Position numbers and translations under genes: made by a program | Notes under the pieces: model-generated | What the model saw: only the letters and a program-made list of their open reading frames with translations | The model's database searches: none | What the model was told of the DNA's origin: nothing | Source of the DNA: Stenocarpella maydis | Lineage: Eukaryota; Ascomycota; Sordariomycetes; Diaporthales; Diaporthaceae | Reading direction: 5' to 3' | Assembly: GCA_002270565.1 (NCBI GenBank) | Contig: NQMI01000008.1 | Span: 66,807 to 130,806 of the forward strand | Length of the DNA: 64,000 nucleotides | Part shown: positions 55,955-64,000 of the stretch, one piece after another | Numbering within the stretch: the stretch's first letter is position 1 | How the letters are laid out: every line of letters begins with the position of its first letter

Positions 55955-58088
55955 TTATACGGTCTGTTGCGTGCCAGCCGTTGTTCCCAAGCCTCTTTCT
56001 CGGCCGACCGCTTCATCCCGAGAGACGGTGTCAGCTCTCGTGACATTCCCAGCCTCGACCTCAGCACGCAATGCGTTGATTGTCTCTTCCTCGAGTCCGT
56101 TTTTCTTGCAGATATCCAATATCCGCCAAGCCTCCCGGTCGCGCTCACGAATCAGCCTCTTGATGAGCTTGACGGACAAATCCATGACTTCTGCCTTCCG
56201 CGACCCCGTCGAGAGGTCTCCCCCAAAGTGCGGCGCGACTTTGAAGAAGTAGTCTTTGGCCCTGTGGCTCGGCCCGTTAAATTCGACGTTGATCCTAAAT
56301 ATGTGCTTCTTGATGACCAGGTTCTCACTGATACCGAAGTGGATCATCTCCCCTGCGAAGAATTGCGCGACCTCCGGCCTGGTGCACTTCCACAGAAGAT
56401 TCCTGAAAGTTTCCCAATTCGGCCCGGCCGGGACGAACTCGCGGACCCGTCGGTACAGACTCAGGGCCTTGGCGAACGCATCATCGGGTGGCTCAACATC
56501 GGCCTTGACGATTTCATTCAGCACGCAGTTGAAGAGGGTGATGGGAATTCTGTGTTTCCCCTGTAGCCCAGACATTGCCTGAGTGGCCTGGTCGATGAGG
56601 GAGGGGTCACGGGTCAGGGCGAAGGCGAGAGAACCGGTGCTGGAGTGGTTGACCTCGACGCCGGCGGCGTGCATGATGCAATAGGCCTCGACTGCCTTTT
56701 CAACATCTCCTTGGGCGCAATACGCGTCGGCCAGGGCCTCGTAGTGGTATCGAGTCAGCCTTGTCCCCCTTGATGCCAAATACCCGATGACTGTCGTGCA
56801 AAGCTCCGTGTCCCCGTAGACCGCGGCCACGTTGAGGACGTTCAGGGCAACCCCATCCGAAGGGTTAACGATCCCCTGCTGAACGGCACGGTTCCAGATA
56901 TACCTGGTCGCTGCCATGTTTTGGCCTTTGCTGCACACGTCAAGCAAGAAGTACCAGACGTTGACCGGGACTTCGTGGCCGCTACTGAGCCTGTGGCGCA
57001 CGATCCGGACGGCGTCGTCGAGGAATTCCATTCTTCCGAACACATAGATAAAGATGTCATACACCCAGCCCTCGATCTGTATGCCCTTCTCAGACATCTC
57101 GTGCAGCTTCTCCAGCGCGAGTTCCCACTGCTCGTCTCGCAGGAGCCCAATGGCAATATGCTGGTGACCCTCTGGGCTTATCTCTATCCATCTTTCTTTC
57201 ATCTCCTTGATGATAGTGTTGCGCAGGAGGTAGTCAGGGTGTATCGCTAGAGCCTAGCATTCGAGATGTAAATCAGTAGGACGCATCAACAGCCTCTCGC
57301 GAGGAAGCTCGCACCTGTAGGGCGGCATGGTACGCCGTAGATGACCAGGGCAGCTTCTTGTCCCTCATCTCACGCAGCAGCTCCTTTACGGCATCCGCAG
57401 ACCCATCTGTGGCCGCGTGCGCCATGAGCAGGGTCTCGTAGATGAAGGTGTCCGGCGCCGTCCCCGATGCGAGCAGGTGTTTGACCAGGGCTGCTGTGGT
57501 CATCCTGTGCTTCGGCTTTCCGGCGGCCCTCAACTTTCGCAGTGCCTCGTACATCTCCTCCTTGGTTGCGCGAGACAAGTCCTCGCTGAGCTGCTTGCCC
57601 CAGATAAGCCGCTGGACCATGTCGGCAGGGCCTTTCTCGCTTCCGGAGGCATGTTTAGTTGCCAGCGTGGTTACAGAGCCAGCGGCAGGCTTGTTCTCGG
57701 GCGCCTGCTCAGCCGGAGCTTGAGATGAGCCGCCTGTATGCGACCTGGCATCGTCTGTTGGTCTTGGAGTTGGGCTTTCCCGGGACTGTTCATTCGCCAC
57801 CTCCTGCGCAAGCCATTCAGGAGCGACCTGGAGCTTCAAGGGTTTCTTCTTGTCGGATGCACTGCCAAGGGAGGCGAAAGGGTCTTTGTTCGACTTCGCG
57901 CCTTTCTCGCGCCGGCCCCCCTCGGTATGGAAGCATCGTGATCCGGGGCCATTTTGGGAGACGGCAGAGGCTGCTGTCCTCGCGAGGGAGGGGCTGTGCG
58001 AGCTCGCGACGCGCCGGGTGAGCGTAACATCAATTGAGGGACAGAGGCATCTCCACAGCCCGTCAATCGTGGCTCGCGTGCCAGACAT
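55955..58088 (-). CDS. Mitochondrial pentatricopeptide-repeat protein
   Basis: Two exons, 57315-58088 and 55955-57253 (intron 61 bp, phase 0), giving 690 residues. The start is ATG 58088 (MSGTRATIDGLWRCLCPSID); the upstream in-frame codons have no ATG. The first about 60 residues are Arg/Ser-rich with almost no acids, a mitochondrial presequence. A disordered stretch follows to about 160. Helical repeat pairs run from about 170: MTTAALVKHLLASGTAPDTF, GWVYDIFIYVFGRMEFLDDAVRIV, VPVNVWYFLLDVCSKGQN, TRYHYEALADAYCAQGDVEKAVEAYCIMHAAGVEV. These have the 35-residue PPR pattern. Such fungal proteins usually bind mitochondrial mRNAs for stability or translation (CYA5/Pet309, Cbp1, Aep3 types). Which transcript it binds cannot be told. 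Confidence 0.85.
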
Positions 58089-58560
58089 TGACTTGTCCCG
58101 GCGCAGTGAGAGATTTGTCAAAAGTCTCTACCGCGTGGGTGCGATGAGAAAGGTGCGAAGCTCCAGACTTGGCGCAGCTATCGCTGATAAGAGCTTCATC
58201 ATCACGTGCAAGTTCCATGTCCAGACCTGTCTGTAGGGCATATTCGTTCAGACAGCCCGAGACAGCATGCATTAATTGAGTCTCTGTGGTACCCTGCAAC
58301 TTGTCTGTAGGATAGCTCTCAGTCCACAGCTCAACTCGTCCCCGTGCGTTGCAATCTGCCAATAGCCTGGCGTGCCTAGCGGAGGCTGCTTGAGCTGGAC
58401 GGCCCCCCTGCGCCGGCGCCGCGTCTCGAGCCACTCTCGCATGTCACGAACATGCGTATAATACACTGGCCGGCCTTTGCTCACCAGGGACTGTCTTCGG
58501 CGGGAGTGGGTATCATTGTGTGTCTGCCATTCGTGAACGTCTCACACCATGGTGCTGCCT
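58089..58560. other. Intergenic, LSM4 3' end to PPR promoter
   Basis: No gene seen. Confidence 0.6.
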
Positions 58561-59157
58561 CTATCCCCTCCCCCTTCCTCGCCCACGGCCCTGACCTCTC
58601 CCACGGCCGCCACGATCTCCGCCCCTTCCACCGTGATCGCCCCTGCTCTGGCCGCCTCTCCCGCCCCGGAAGCCACCCTGGTGGTTTGCCTGTTGCTCCT
58701 TCACAACATCGATGATCTCGTCGGGCACGCGCAGGTATTTGATCTGCTCACGGGCGCCTCTTGTTAGCTTCCTCGCCACACCACTGAGCGGCACAAACGG
58801 CTGGTCAGACGTACGTTGTTTCCCTTCACATATGCCTCCGGTAGCCGTGTGAACCTGTCGCCTTCCTAAAGCCACGGGCAACTCGGTCAGCCCTTCGATC
58901 CATTCATGCAGTGTAGACTGAGGTGGCGTGTTGCGCCGCAATGACGACATACGGGGCTGGTCTGGACCACCTCCTTCAGTGTCAGGTTCATCCAAGTGTC
59001 GCAGTTAACGAGGTGGCCGTTGAGGGTCTCGCCGTTCTTCAGCTCGACGAGCATGGGGTGCCCTTGGGCGGCGTTAAGGAGGCCGAGGGGTAGCTGCGAA
59101 CGAGTAGGATGTCAGCAGGCGCACGTTAGAGTGTACCGACGAGGGATGGCTGACCAT
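58561..59157 (-). CDS. LSM4: U6 snRNA-associated Sm-like protein LSm4
   Basis: Four exons: 59155-59157, 58953-59093, 58815-58865 and 58561-58743, giving 125 residues. The first exon is only the ATG; the second starts [20 protein letters not shown]. The Sm1 motif is [24 protein letters not shown]; exon 3 gives [17 protein letters not shown] and exon 4 [18 protein letters not shown], the Sm2 motif. The C-terminus is an RGG tail ([20 protein letters not shown] onward). LSm4 is part of the LSm2-8 ring on the U6 3' end and of the LSm1-7 ring that promotes decapping; the RGG tail helps P-body assembly. The mini-exon is needed because no ATG lies just before the conserved LPLGLL, and ATG|GTCAGC is a fair donor. 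Confidence 0.92.
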
Positions 59158-59742
59158 GTTGAAGGTATTATGATGAGATCCGAGGAGCTTCCGTCGCTAC
59201 CGCATTGAGAAGGTTCGGTGGGTTACAAGGATGCGATTTATGTCGAAGAGCAACTGGAGAGGAAACAAGGTAGCCATTCTACTACGGCGTAGCGGCGTCA
59301 CTCGAGCTCCAGCTAAGATCCGGCGCACGGGCCACCTGGGCGGCGTCTCACATGTTTGGTGGATGGCAAGCTTTCCTCGCCTCCAAAGAAGTAGAACCGG
59401 GCTGTATTCCAGCAGCGATGCTACCAACCAGTTCGCGAACAAGACAGAGAGAACAACAGTTCGAAGAGTGCGACGGTTCCCACGCAGCCCTCCGAATGGG
59501 GAGACGTCGAGCGTTGCTTATGAAAAAGCCCTGATCATCTACCGGACAATACTCCTAAAAAAAAAAAAGCCTCCACAACGAGAAAGTCATCGATCGTAAT
59601 CAGGTGCCCTGCCCTGCCCCTGGTTCCTCGGAGACACCCCGCGACACATATAAATGACCTTCGACGCGAGGCGGCTCTCTGTAGGCGGCTCACACACCCC
59701 GCTGCAAGCCTCGCATCATGTAGATTTATCCATTAGACGCCT
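59158..59742. other. Intergenic, LSM4 5' flank and GVP36 3' end
   Basis: A 122-codon ORF (59231-59599, +) has no features. No gene recognised. Confidence 0.55.
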
Positions 59743-61100
59743 TTAGGAGGCACCCTCACGGCTCTTTCGGTAGCTAGCCTAATAGACATCCAGCTCGAGT
59801 TAGTAGGTGCTTCAGGGCAGCGAGTAACCCGAGGCGCGACTTGCCTCCTGCTCGACCTGCAGACCCTCGATGGTAGGTGCAAGCTCGCTGAGGATCTCGT
59901 AGGCCTTCTTGTGGTACTCCATCTGGGCGGCGACGAGCTCTGCAAGGTTGCGGAGCGGCTCAGGGGTATCAAGAACCTGCAGTTACAATCAGTCATGCGA
60001 ATCCCTAGCGGTACGGCCGCTCTCTGCTGCAAACTTACGTTCTTCATCACGCCGACAGCCTCCTCGGTCTGTGTGACGAACTCATCCTCGGCCTTCTCGA
60101 TCTCCTCCTGTGCCTCGGGGCTGATCTCCGCCTCGTGGTGCGACTCAGCCCTGGGGCTCTGGGCAGCGGCGACGGCTGGCACGGGGATCTTCCATGTGTT
60201 TCCCTTGGCCCTGCCCTTGGCCGCATCCAATGTCAGGCGCGACTTCTCCACACTCTTGCGCGCGCGCGTCGCGAACATGATGTTGGTGTTCAGAGTGGTG
60301 CTCCAACCTGCCAGGAACCGGCTCTGGATCTGCGCATCCTGGGCGAGTCTGGCCTCGCCGACTCGCTCCTCGGCCAGGGCGAACTTCTCGAGGGCGGCAG
60401 CTAGTGGGTCGTCACCAGTCCCAGTGTGTTGTTGATGCAGCAGCTGGCTGCTAGCCAGGGATGCGCGGGCAATGGCATGAGCAAAGGTCTTGGGCTGGGG
60501 CTTCGCGGAAGGAGGGGCGGTCAGGGCAGCCTGGGCCTCAGCCGGCGATGTGGCCGAGGAGAGGAGGTTGACCTTCTCGCTGACGGTGCGACCGAGGTCG
60601 TTGAAGGTCTCGGTGATGTTGGCCGGGTAGTCATAGGCCTCCTTGGAGTACTGGTTACTGATAAGGGATGGAGGTCAGCTCAAGGTTGAGGATGGGCGAC
60701 CGCAGGCTGGGGATTAAGGGGTGTTGCACTCACGTCACAGCCAGCATCTTCTGGTGGACCTGCTTGAGGGCATCGACGCGCTTCTCGAGGTCGATGTAGT
60801 CGGGTGGGAGCTGGGTCTGCGCACGTGGGGTGATGGTCAGCATGTGAGCCGAGGCCAGTACTGTCCATCAACTCCACTGACCTTATCGTCTGTTTGACCC
60901 AGCATCTCCTTGGTCGACTGGAAGGTGCGGGAGGCAAACGGGGTGAACTGTGACCCAAAGGAGCCAACAGTGCTCCCAAAACCACTTTCAAGGAGGTTGT
61001 CGTCAGCTGCCAGAGCTCCTATCACAAGACCAGCGAGAGCTCTGGAGGTGCGTGCTTACCTGAAGGTCGACCCCAGGTTGAGGTTCTTGAAGTTGTCCAT
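59743..61100 (-). CDS. GVP36: BAR-domain protein, Gvp36 family
   Basis: Six exons: 61060-61100, 60882-60984, 60734-60816, 60039-60657, 59845-59976 and 59743-59778, giving 337 residues. The start MDNFKNLNLGSTF and the following FTPFASRTFQSTKEMLGQTDDK with LPPDYIDLEKRVDALKQVHQKM are typical of fungal Gvp36. The long helices of the BAR domain run to ETFNDLGRTVSEKVNLL, then FALAEERVGEARLAQDAQI, EEIEKAEDEFVTQTEEAVGVMKN and LAELVAAQMEYHKKAYEILSEL. The protein ends ASYRKSREGAS. The last intron is of GC-AG type (GCAAGT, branch TACTAAC). Gvp36 binds curved Golgi and endocytic membranes and affects trafficking and actin. The exon 1-2 acceptor (CTTGAAAG) is the least certain boundary. Confidence 0.88.
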
Positions 61101-61855
61101 GATTGCTGCAGACTGCAACTCGATGAGGACCTTGGGTACTGTGCCTGTATGTCTTTCTTCAGGGAATGAATGAATGGATTTGTCGATTTGCAATCAGGGA
61201 GGTCTGATGCAAGTGGAAATGACCCTAGGTGCATCAATGTGGTAGGGAGATGGCAGGGGCTTGAAGAGGGGGTGGGGTTCGGGTTTGACTTGTAGTCAGC
61301 GGGGGACGAAGTTCCAAGGTTAGCTGGCATTTTCAATTTGGGGGTACCCGGACGTAGGACAGGCAACCACCAGGCTACATAACATCAGATGGCGTCGCCA
61401 CACCCTTGGGTGCATCAATCGAGATGGGTAGAACCGTCAGTCAGTATTGGGGTTTTAGCTGTCATCCTGCCCCAAACGAGCTGAACTGGTTGTTCCTGGA
61501 ACATTGCAAGGGCTCATGTGTTGCAACATGGTCTTGTCAGTTCCAAATCGATATTCATGTCCCCCAAGACCAGGAGCTGGCCAGATAGATGCCCACGCTC
61601 CCTCATTTCATGCGACCATTCCTACCCAAATGCTTTCCGGGACTCCTGAGCTCCATAGTGCTGCGAAACCATCACTCCTTGCCCGACGTCCTTGCCGAGC
61701 CCTTGAGGGCAATCCAGGCTCTTTGACAACTTGGTCGCAAAATTCTCATAAACCATATCCACCGCCCTGTAATATATATATCATGGAAACGGAAAATCCA
61801 AAAACCATAGTGAGCTTCCCATGGGGGCCTACTGGGCGCGCCCGCTATGCCTGCC
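61101..61855. other. Intergenic, GVP36 promoter and AXL2 3' end
   Basis: No gene seen. Confidence 0.6.
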
Positions 61856-64000
61856 TCATGTTTGCCTCCTCTCGGGACTGGGCCTCCTCTCGGGACTGGG
61901 CCTCCTCTCAGGACTTGAACTCTTACTCAGGCTCTCGAAGCTCTGCACCATGTCGAGCACCCGTGTCCTCGGCCGCTCGATTCGGACTTGTTCCGCCGTC
62001 AATAACACAGGAGAGATGCTTCTCCTCCTGGATCCTTCCGAGGCCTCACTCGACGGTGGTTGAGGCACCTTGAGCAGCAGGGCTGGTCTCTCCGGCTGCT
62101 TTCCTTGCTGTATCTTCTCGCGCCTTGATCTGCTCGCCTCCTCGGTCTGGCTAGCAACACTCGAGCCGTCCTCCGATACTTCTGCTGGCTCATCGTCATG
62201 CGCGGTCGCCTGTTCCTCATCTCTGACAGTTGCAGCGGCCTCCTGTGCTGGAGGCTCGTCCTTTTCCGGATCCACCAGGACCACGGACTCCTCTATGGAC
62301 ACGAGGTCGGCGTTGTCGGCATTAACGACGCGCAGCCTGTCCTTGGGAACGGTGAACATCATCTGCACCAGCCGTTGCTCCACTGCTTTCTCGATGTCCC
62401 AGTCATCTTCCTCCCAGGCCTCACCGGTGCCCTGGCCGCCGCCGCCACTCCCAGACGCCCCGGCCTCGTCCCAAGCCGACCTCCCTTGCCTTCTCTTTTG
62501 CAAGAGCCCAACGCCACCGAGCCCCAGATTGCCTAGGCCTAGGCCGTCGTAGTCACTGGTTCGGCCGTGAGTCGGACTGGGTGTCCGGCTCGAGCTCCCG
62601 TTCGAGCTCCCGCTGCCAGCGCCTGCGCTAAACACCCTCTTGAGGCTGCCGAACCAGCTCCTGCGCGGTGGTTTGCTCTTGCTGGGGCTCCCAGGAGCCA
62701 ACGGGTCATCATCCGACAAGTGGCCGAGGTCCTCGATTCCTGATATCGGCCTCGGCCGGCCCAGGAGCAGCCCGGGCCCCTCCGACTGGAGCGCCGTGAT
62801 CGACTTGGCCGTCGTGAAGCTGTCCTGCGTGGTGTTGCTGTTGCTGTTGCTGCTCCCACTCTGGTCAGAGTGAGAGGTGCCCGTCCTCTCCTGTTCTCCC
62901 CGAGCCCTGCTGACAGCCAGCATCCCGCCCCCGCCGCCCGTCCGCAGCGAGTCGGACCTGCTCACCACGAAGCTGAAGGTGCTGCGATTTGACTCGGACA
63001 AGTTGCTGTCCGTCCGAGCACCGCCGGCAGCCTCGTCATCGTACAGGCGCACAGATGGCCGCCTCGTCGGAGAGATCTTTCCCGAGTTGCGGAACGTGGT
63101 GCTGTGGGGCTGTATACGGGCTGTGATCAGGGCGTCAGATGCGTCAATGTCGCTGACCCAGTCCTGCACTTCTGGGTGCTGCGGCCGCGGCCGCGGTGTG
63201 CTCTCCGCTGGACTGGCCGGCCCAGAGCCCGATGTCGCCTGGCCAGGCGCCACAAACACAACCGGGCTCGCCAGGCTGGGTCCTGCTCTTGTTGGTGTTA
63301 TGGGGACCGGCGTGTTGAACGGGTCATCGTCGTTCTCGTCCCCGTCCGGGGCCATGGCACCGGCCGTGGCTATCTCGTCTTCCTCATCCTCCAGGATGGG
63401 ATGGATGCCGCCTGGGCCCATAACGTCATCTCTGACAATACCAGTGGGCTGGTACAGGCCCCTTGCGACCCTGGGTACTGGCCTGCGCCGGATGTCTCTT
63501 CTGTATGCACCGGGGGACTCGACAGCCATGGGTTCACCCAAGGGTGGCATTGGCCCTCCAGGAGCGCGCAGGTTCTCGTACCCAAGCGCACCTCCCTGGT
63601 CACGCAGATACGGGTCGTGGCCGCCCGTGTACCATCGAGCTGCACCCCGCGGGCCCCACGGGTAGACGTTCTCCCGCTCGAGCATCTCATCCGAGGTGAT
63701 GAAGGCCGTGCCGGTCGTCAGGTCCCTTATGTGCTCGTCTCGTGCCTGGTGGCGAAGACGCTGCCTTCGCCGCCAGAAGAAGAAGCCTACTGCCAGCAAG
63801 AGGAGTAGGACGGGAATACCGAGTCCCAAGCCCAAGCCGAGACCCAGTTTGAATGGCGATATTGACGGTGCGGGCCCCTGTTCTGGGGCGGTCGATAAGG
63901 ATGTTGGGTTCGTATACGAGTTACTCCAGCTAAGGCTCGTCAGGTTGAAAAACATTGGCAGCTGGCCGCCTGCCACACCCACCGTGTCCCTCTTGCCCAG
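61856..64000 (-). CDS. AXL2: Axl2/Bud10-like polarity protein, membrane helix and cytoplasmic tail (5' partial)
   Basis: The frame is open from the window end (codon at 63998-64000) to the stop at 61856, about 714 codons. The extracellular cadherin-like part expected at the N-terminus lies outside. A short outer segment is followed by the membrane helix (PVLLLLLAVGFFFWRRRQR, near residue 60), then about 640 residues of disordered tail with many SP, RTPSPTHGR and SRS segments. A more conserved patch late in the tail is MMFTVPKDRLRVVNADNADLVSIEESVVLVD, which I associate with filamentous-fungal Axl2. The end carries SPERRP repeats. In yeast Axl2 marks axial bud sites and binds septins and Bud5; in Aspergillus it acts in conidiophore development. 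Identity rests on layout and remembered similarity, so moderately sure. Confidence 0.7.
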   Translation of the reverse strand: MGKRDTVGVAGGQLPMFFNLTSLSWSNSYTNPTSLSTAPEQGPAPSISPFKLGLGLGLGLGIPVLLLLLAVGFFFWRRRQRLRHQARDEHIRDLTTGTAFITSDEMLERENVYPWGPRGAARWYTGGHDPYLRDQGGALGYENLRAPGGPMPPLGEPMAVESPGAYRRDIRRRPVPRVARGLYQPTGIVRDDVMGPGGIHPILEDEEDEIATAGAMAPDGDENDDDPFNTPVPITPTRAGPSLASPVVFVAPGQATSGSGPASPAESTPRPRPQHPEVQDWVSDIDASDALITARIQPHSTTFRNSGKISPTRRPSVRLYDDEAAGGARTDSNLSESNRSTFSFVVSRSDSLRTGGGGGMLAVSRARGEQERTGTSHSDQSGSSNSNSNTTQDSFTTAKSITALQSEGPGLLLGRPRPISGIEDLGHLSDDDPLAPGSPSKSKPPRRSWFGSLKRVFSAGAGSGSSNGSSSRTPSPTHGRTSDYDGLGLGNLGLGGVGLLQKRRQGRSAWDEAGASGSGGGGQGTGEAWEEDDWDIEKAVEQRLVQMMFTVPKDRLRVVNADNADLVSIEESVVLVDPEKDEPPAQEAAATVRDEEQATAHDDEPAEVSEDGSSVASQTEEASRSRREKIQQGKQPERPALLLKVPQPPSSEASEGSRRRSISPVLLTAEQVRIERPRTRVLDMVQSFESLSKSSSPERRPSPERRPSPERRQT
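61865..61916. repeat. 18-bp tandem repeat at the AXL2 C-terminus
   Basis: CCTCCTCTCGGGACTGGG twice and a third partial copy. On the coding strand it gives repeated PSPERR units near the C-terminus. Confidence 0.9.

Noticed and set aside
59231..59599. 122-codon ORF on + upstream of LSM4
   Set aside because: Ends in a Lys run from a poly(A) tract; no family resemblance.
52925..64000. Secondary-metabolite cluster around the transporters
   Set aside because: No synthase, tailoring enzyme or pathway regulator in the window; neighbours are housekeeping genes.

Overview
The window is nuclear DNA of a filamentous ascomycete, most likely a Sordariomycete. The genes carry short introns (about 50-190 bp) with GT(A/R)NGT donors and CTAAC/CTGAC branch sites, the coding third positions are GC-rich, and the proteins are typically fungal (SPT3, RSC8, AXL2, SUN-family wall protein, CSM1/PCS1, GVP36). 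Order or genus cannot be settled from the sequence. I resolve 24 protein genes or gene candidates, one probable transporter pseudogene, one low-confidence gene relic and one intron-bearing tRNA-Ala. Exon boundaries were placed by hand from splice motifs, phase and family similarity. All multi-exon models close in frame.

Layout. 0-5 kb: 3' part of PPM1/LCMT1, SPT3, and a six-TM protein of unknown role, all on +. 5-12 kb: conventional kinesin (-), 2.9 kb without a gene, then RAD6/UBC2 (-). 12-20 kb (+): mitochondrial acetyl-CoA acetyltransferase, a PCI-domain protein and a GPI-type SUN protein. 21-27.5 kb: MSP1 (-), CSM1/PCS1 (+), and an unknown four-TM protein (-). 28-34 kb: ARH1 (+) and ETF-alpha (-) converge, then RSC8 (+). 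35-45 kb: carnitine acetyltransferase (+), CAP/SRV2 (-), tRNA-Ala (+), cystathionine beta-lyase (+), and a small three-exon gene on - opposite it. 47-55 kb: TMS1/Serinc (-), an MFS carrier (+), and a DHA1-type transporter split by an in-frame TGA (-). 55-64 kb (all -): a possible relic, a PPR protein, LSM4, GVP36, and the cytoplasmic half of AXL2 running off the end.

This is mostly a housekeeping region, not a biosynthetic cluster or defence island. Mitochondrial and acetyl/acyl metabolism is well represented (ACAT, MSP1, ARH1, ETFA, carnitine acetyltransferase, PPR protein), but nothing shows co-regulation. The less ordinary items are: a carnitine acetyltransferase whose upstream exon adds a mitochondrial presequence to a peroxisomal SKL protein; an LSM4 first exon that is only the ATG; a GC-AG intron in GVP36; an alternative first exon in CAP; a hidden 66-codon gene; the interrupted transporter; and two palindromic motifs (TACCTAGGTA and TACGGAGTA) that recur between genes. 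I found no CRISPR array, intact transposon or riboswitch.
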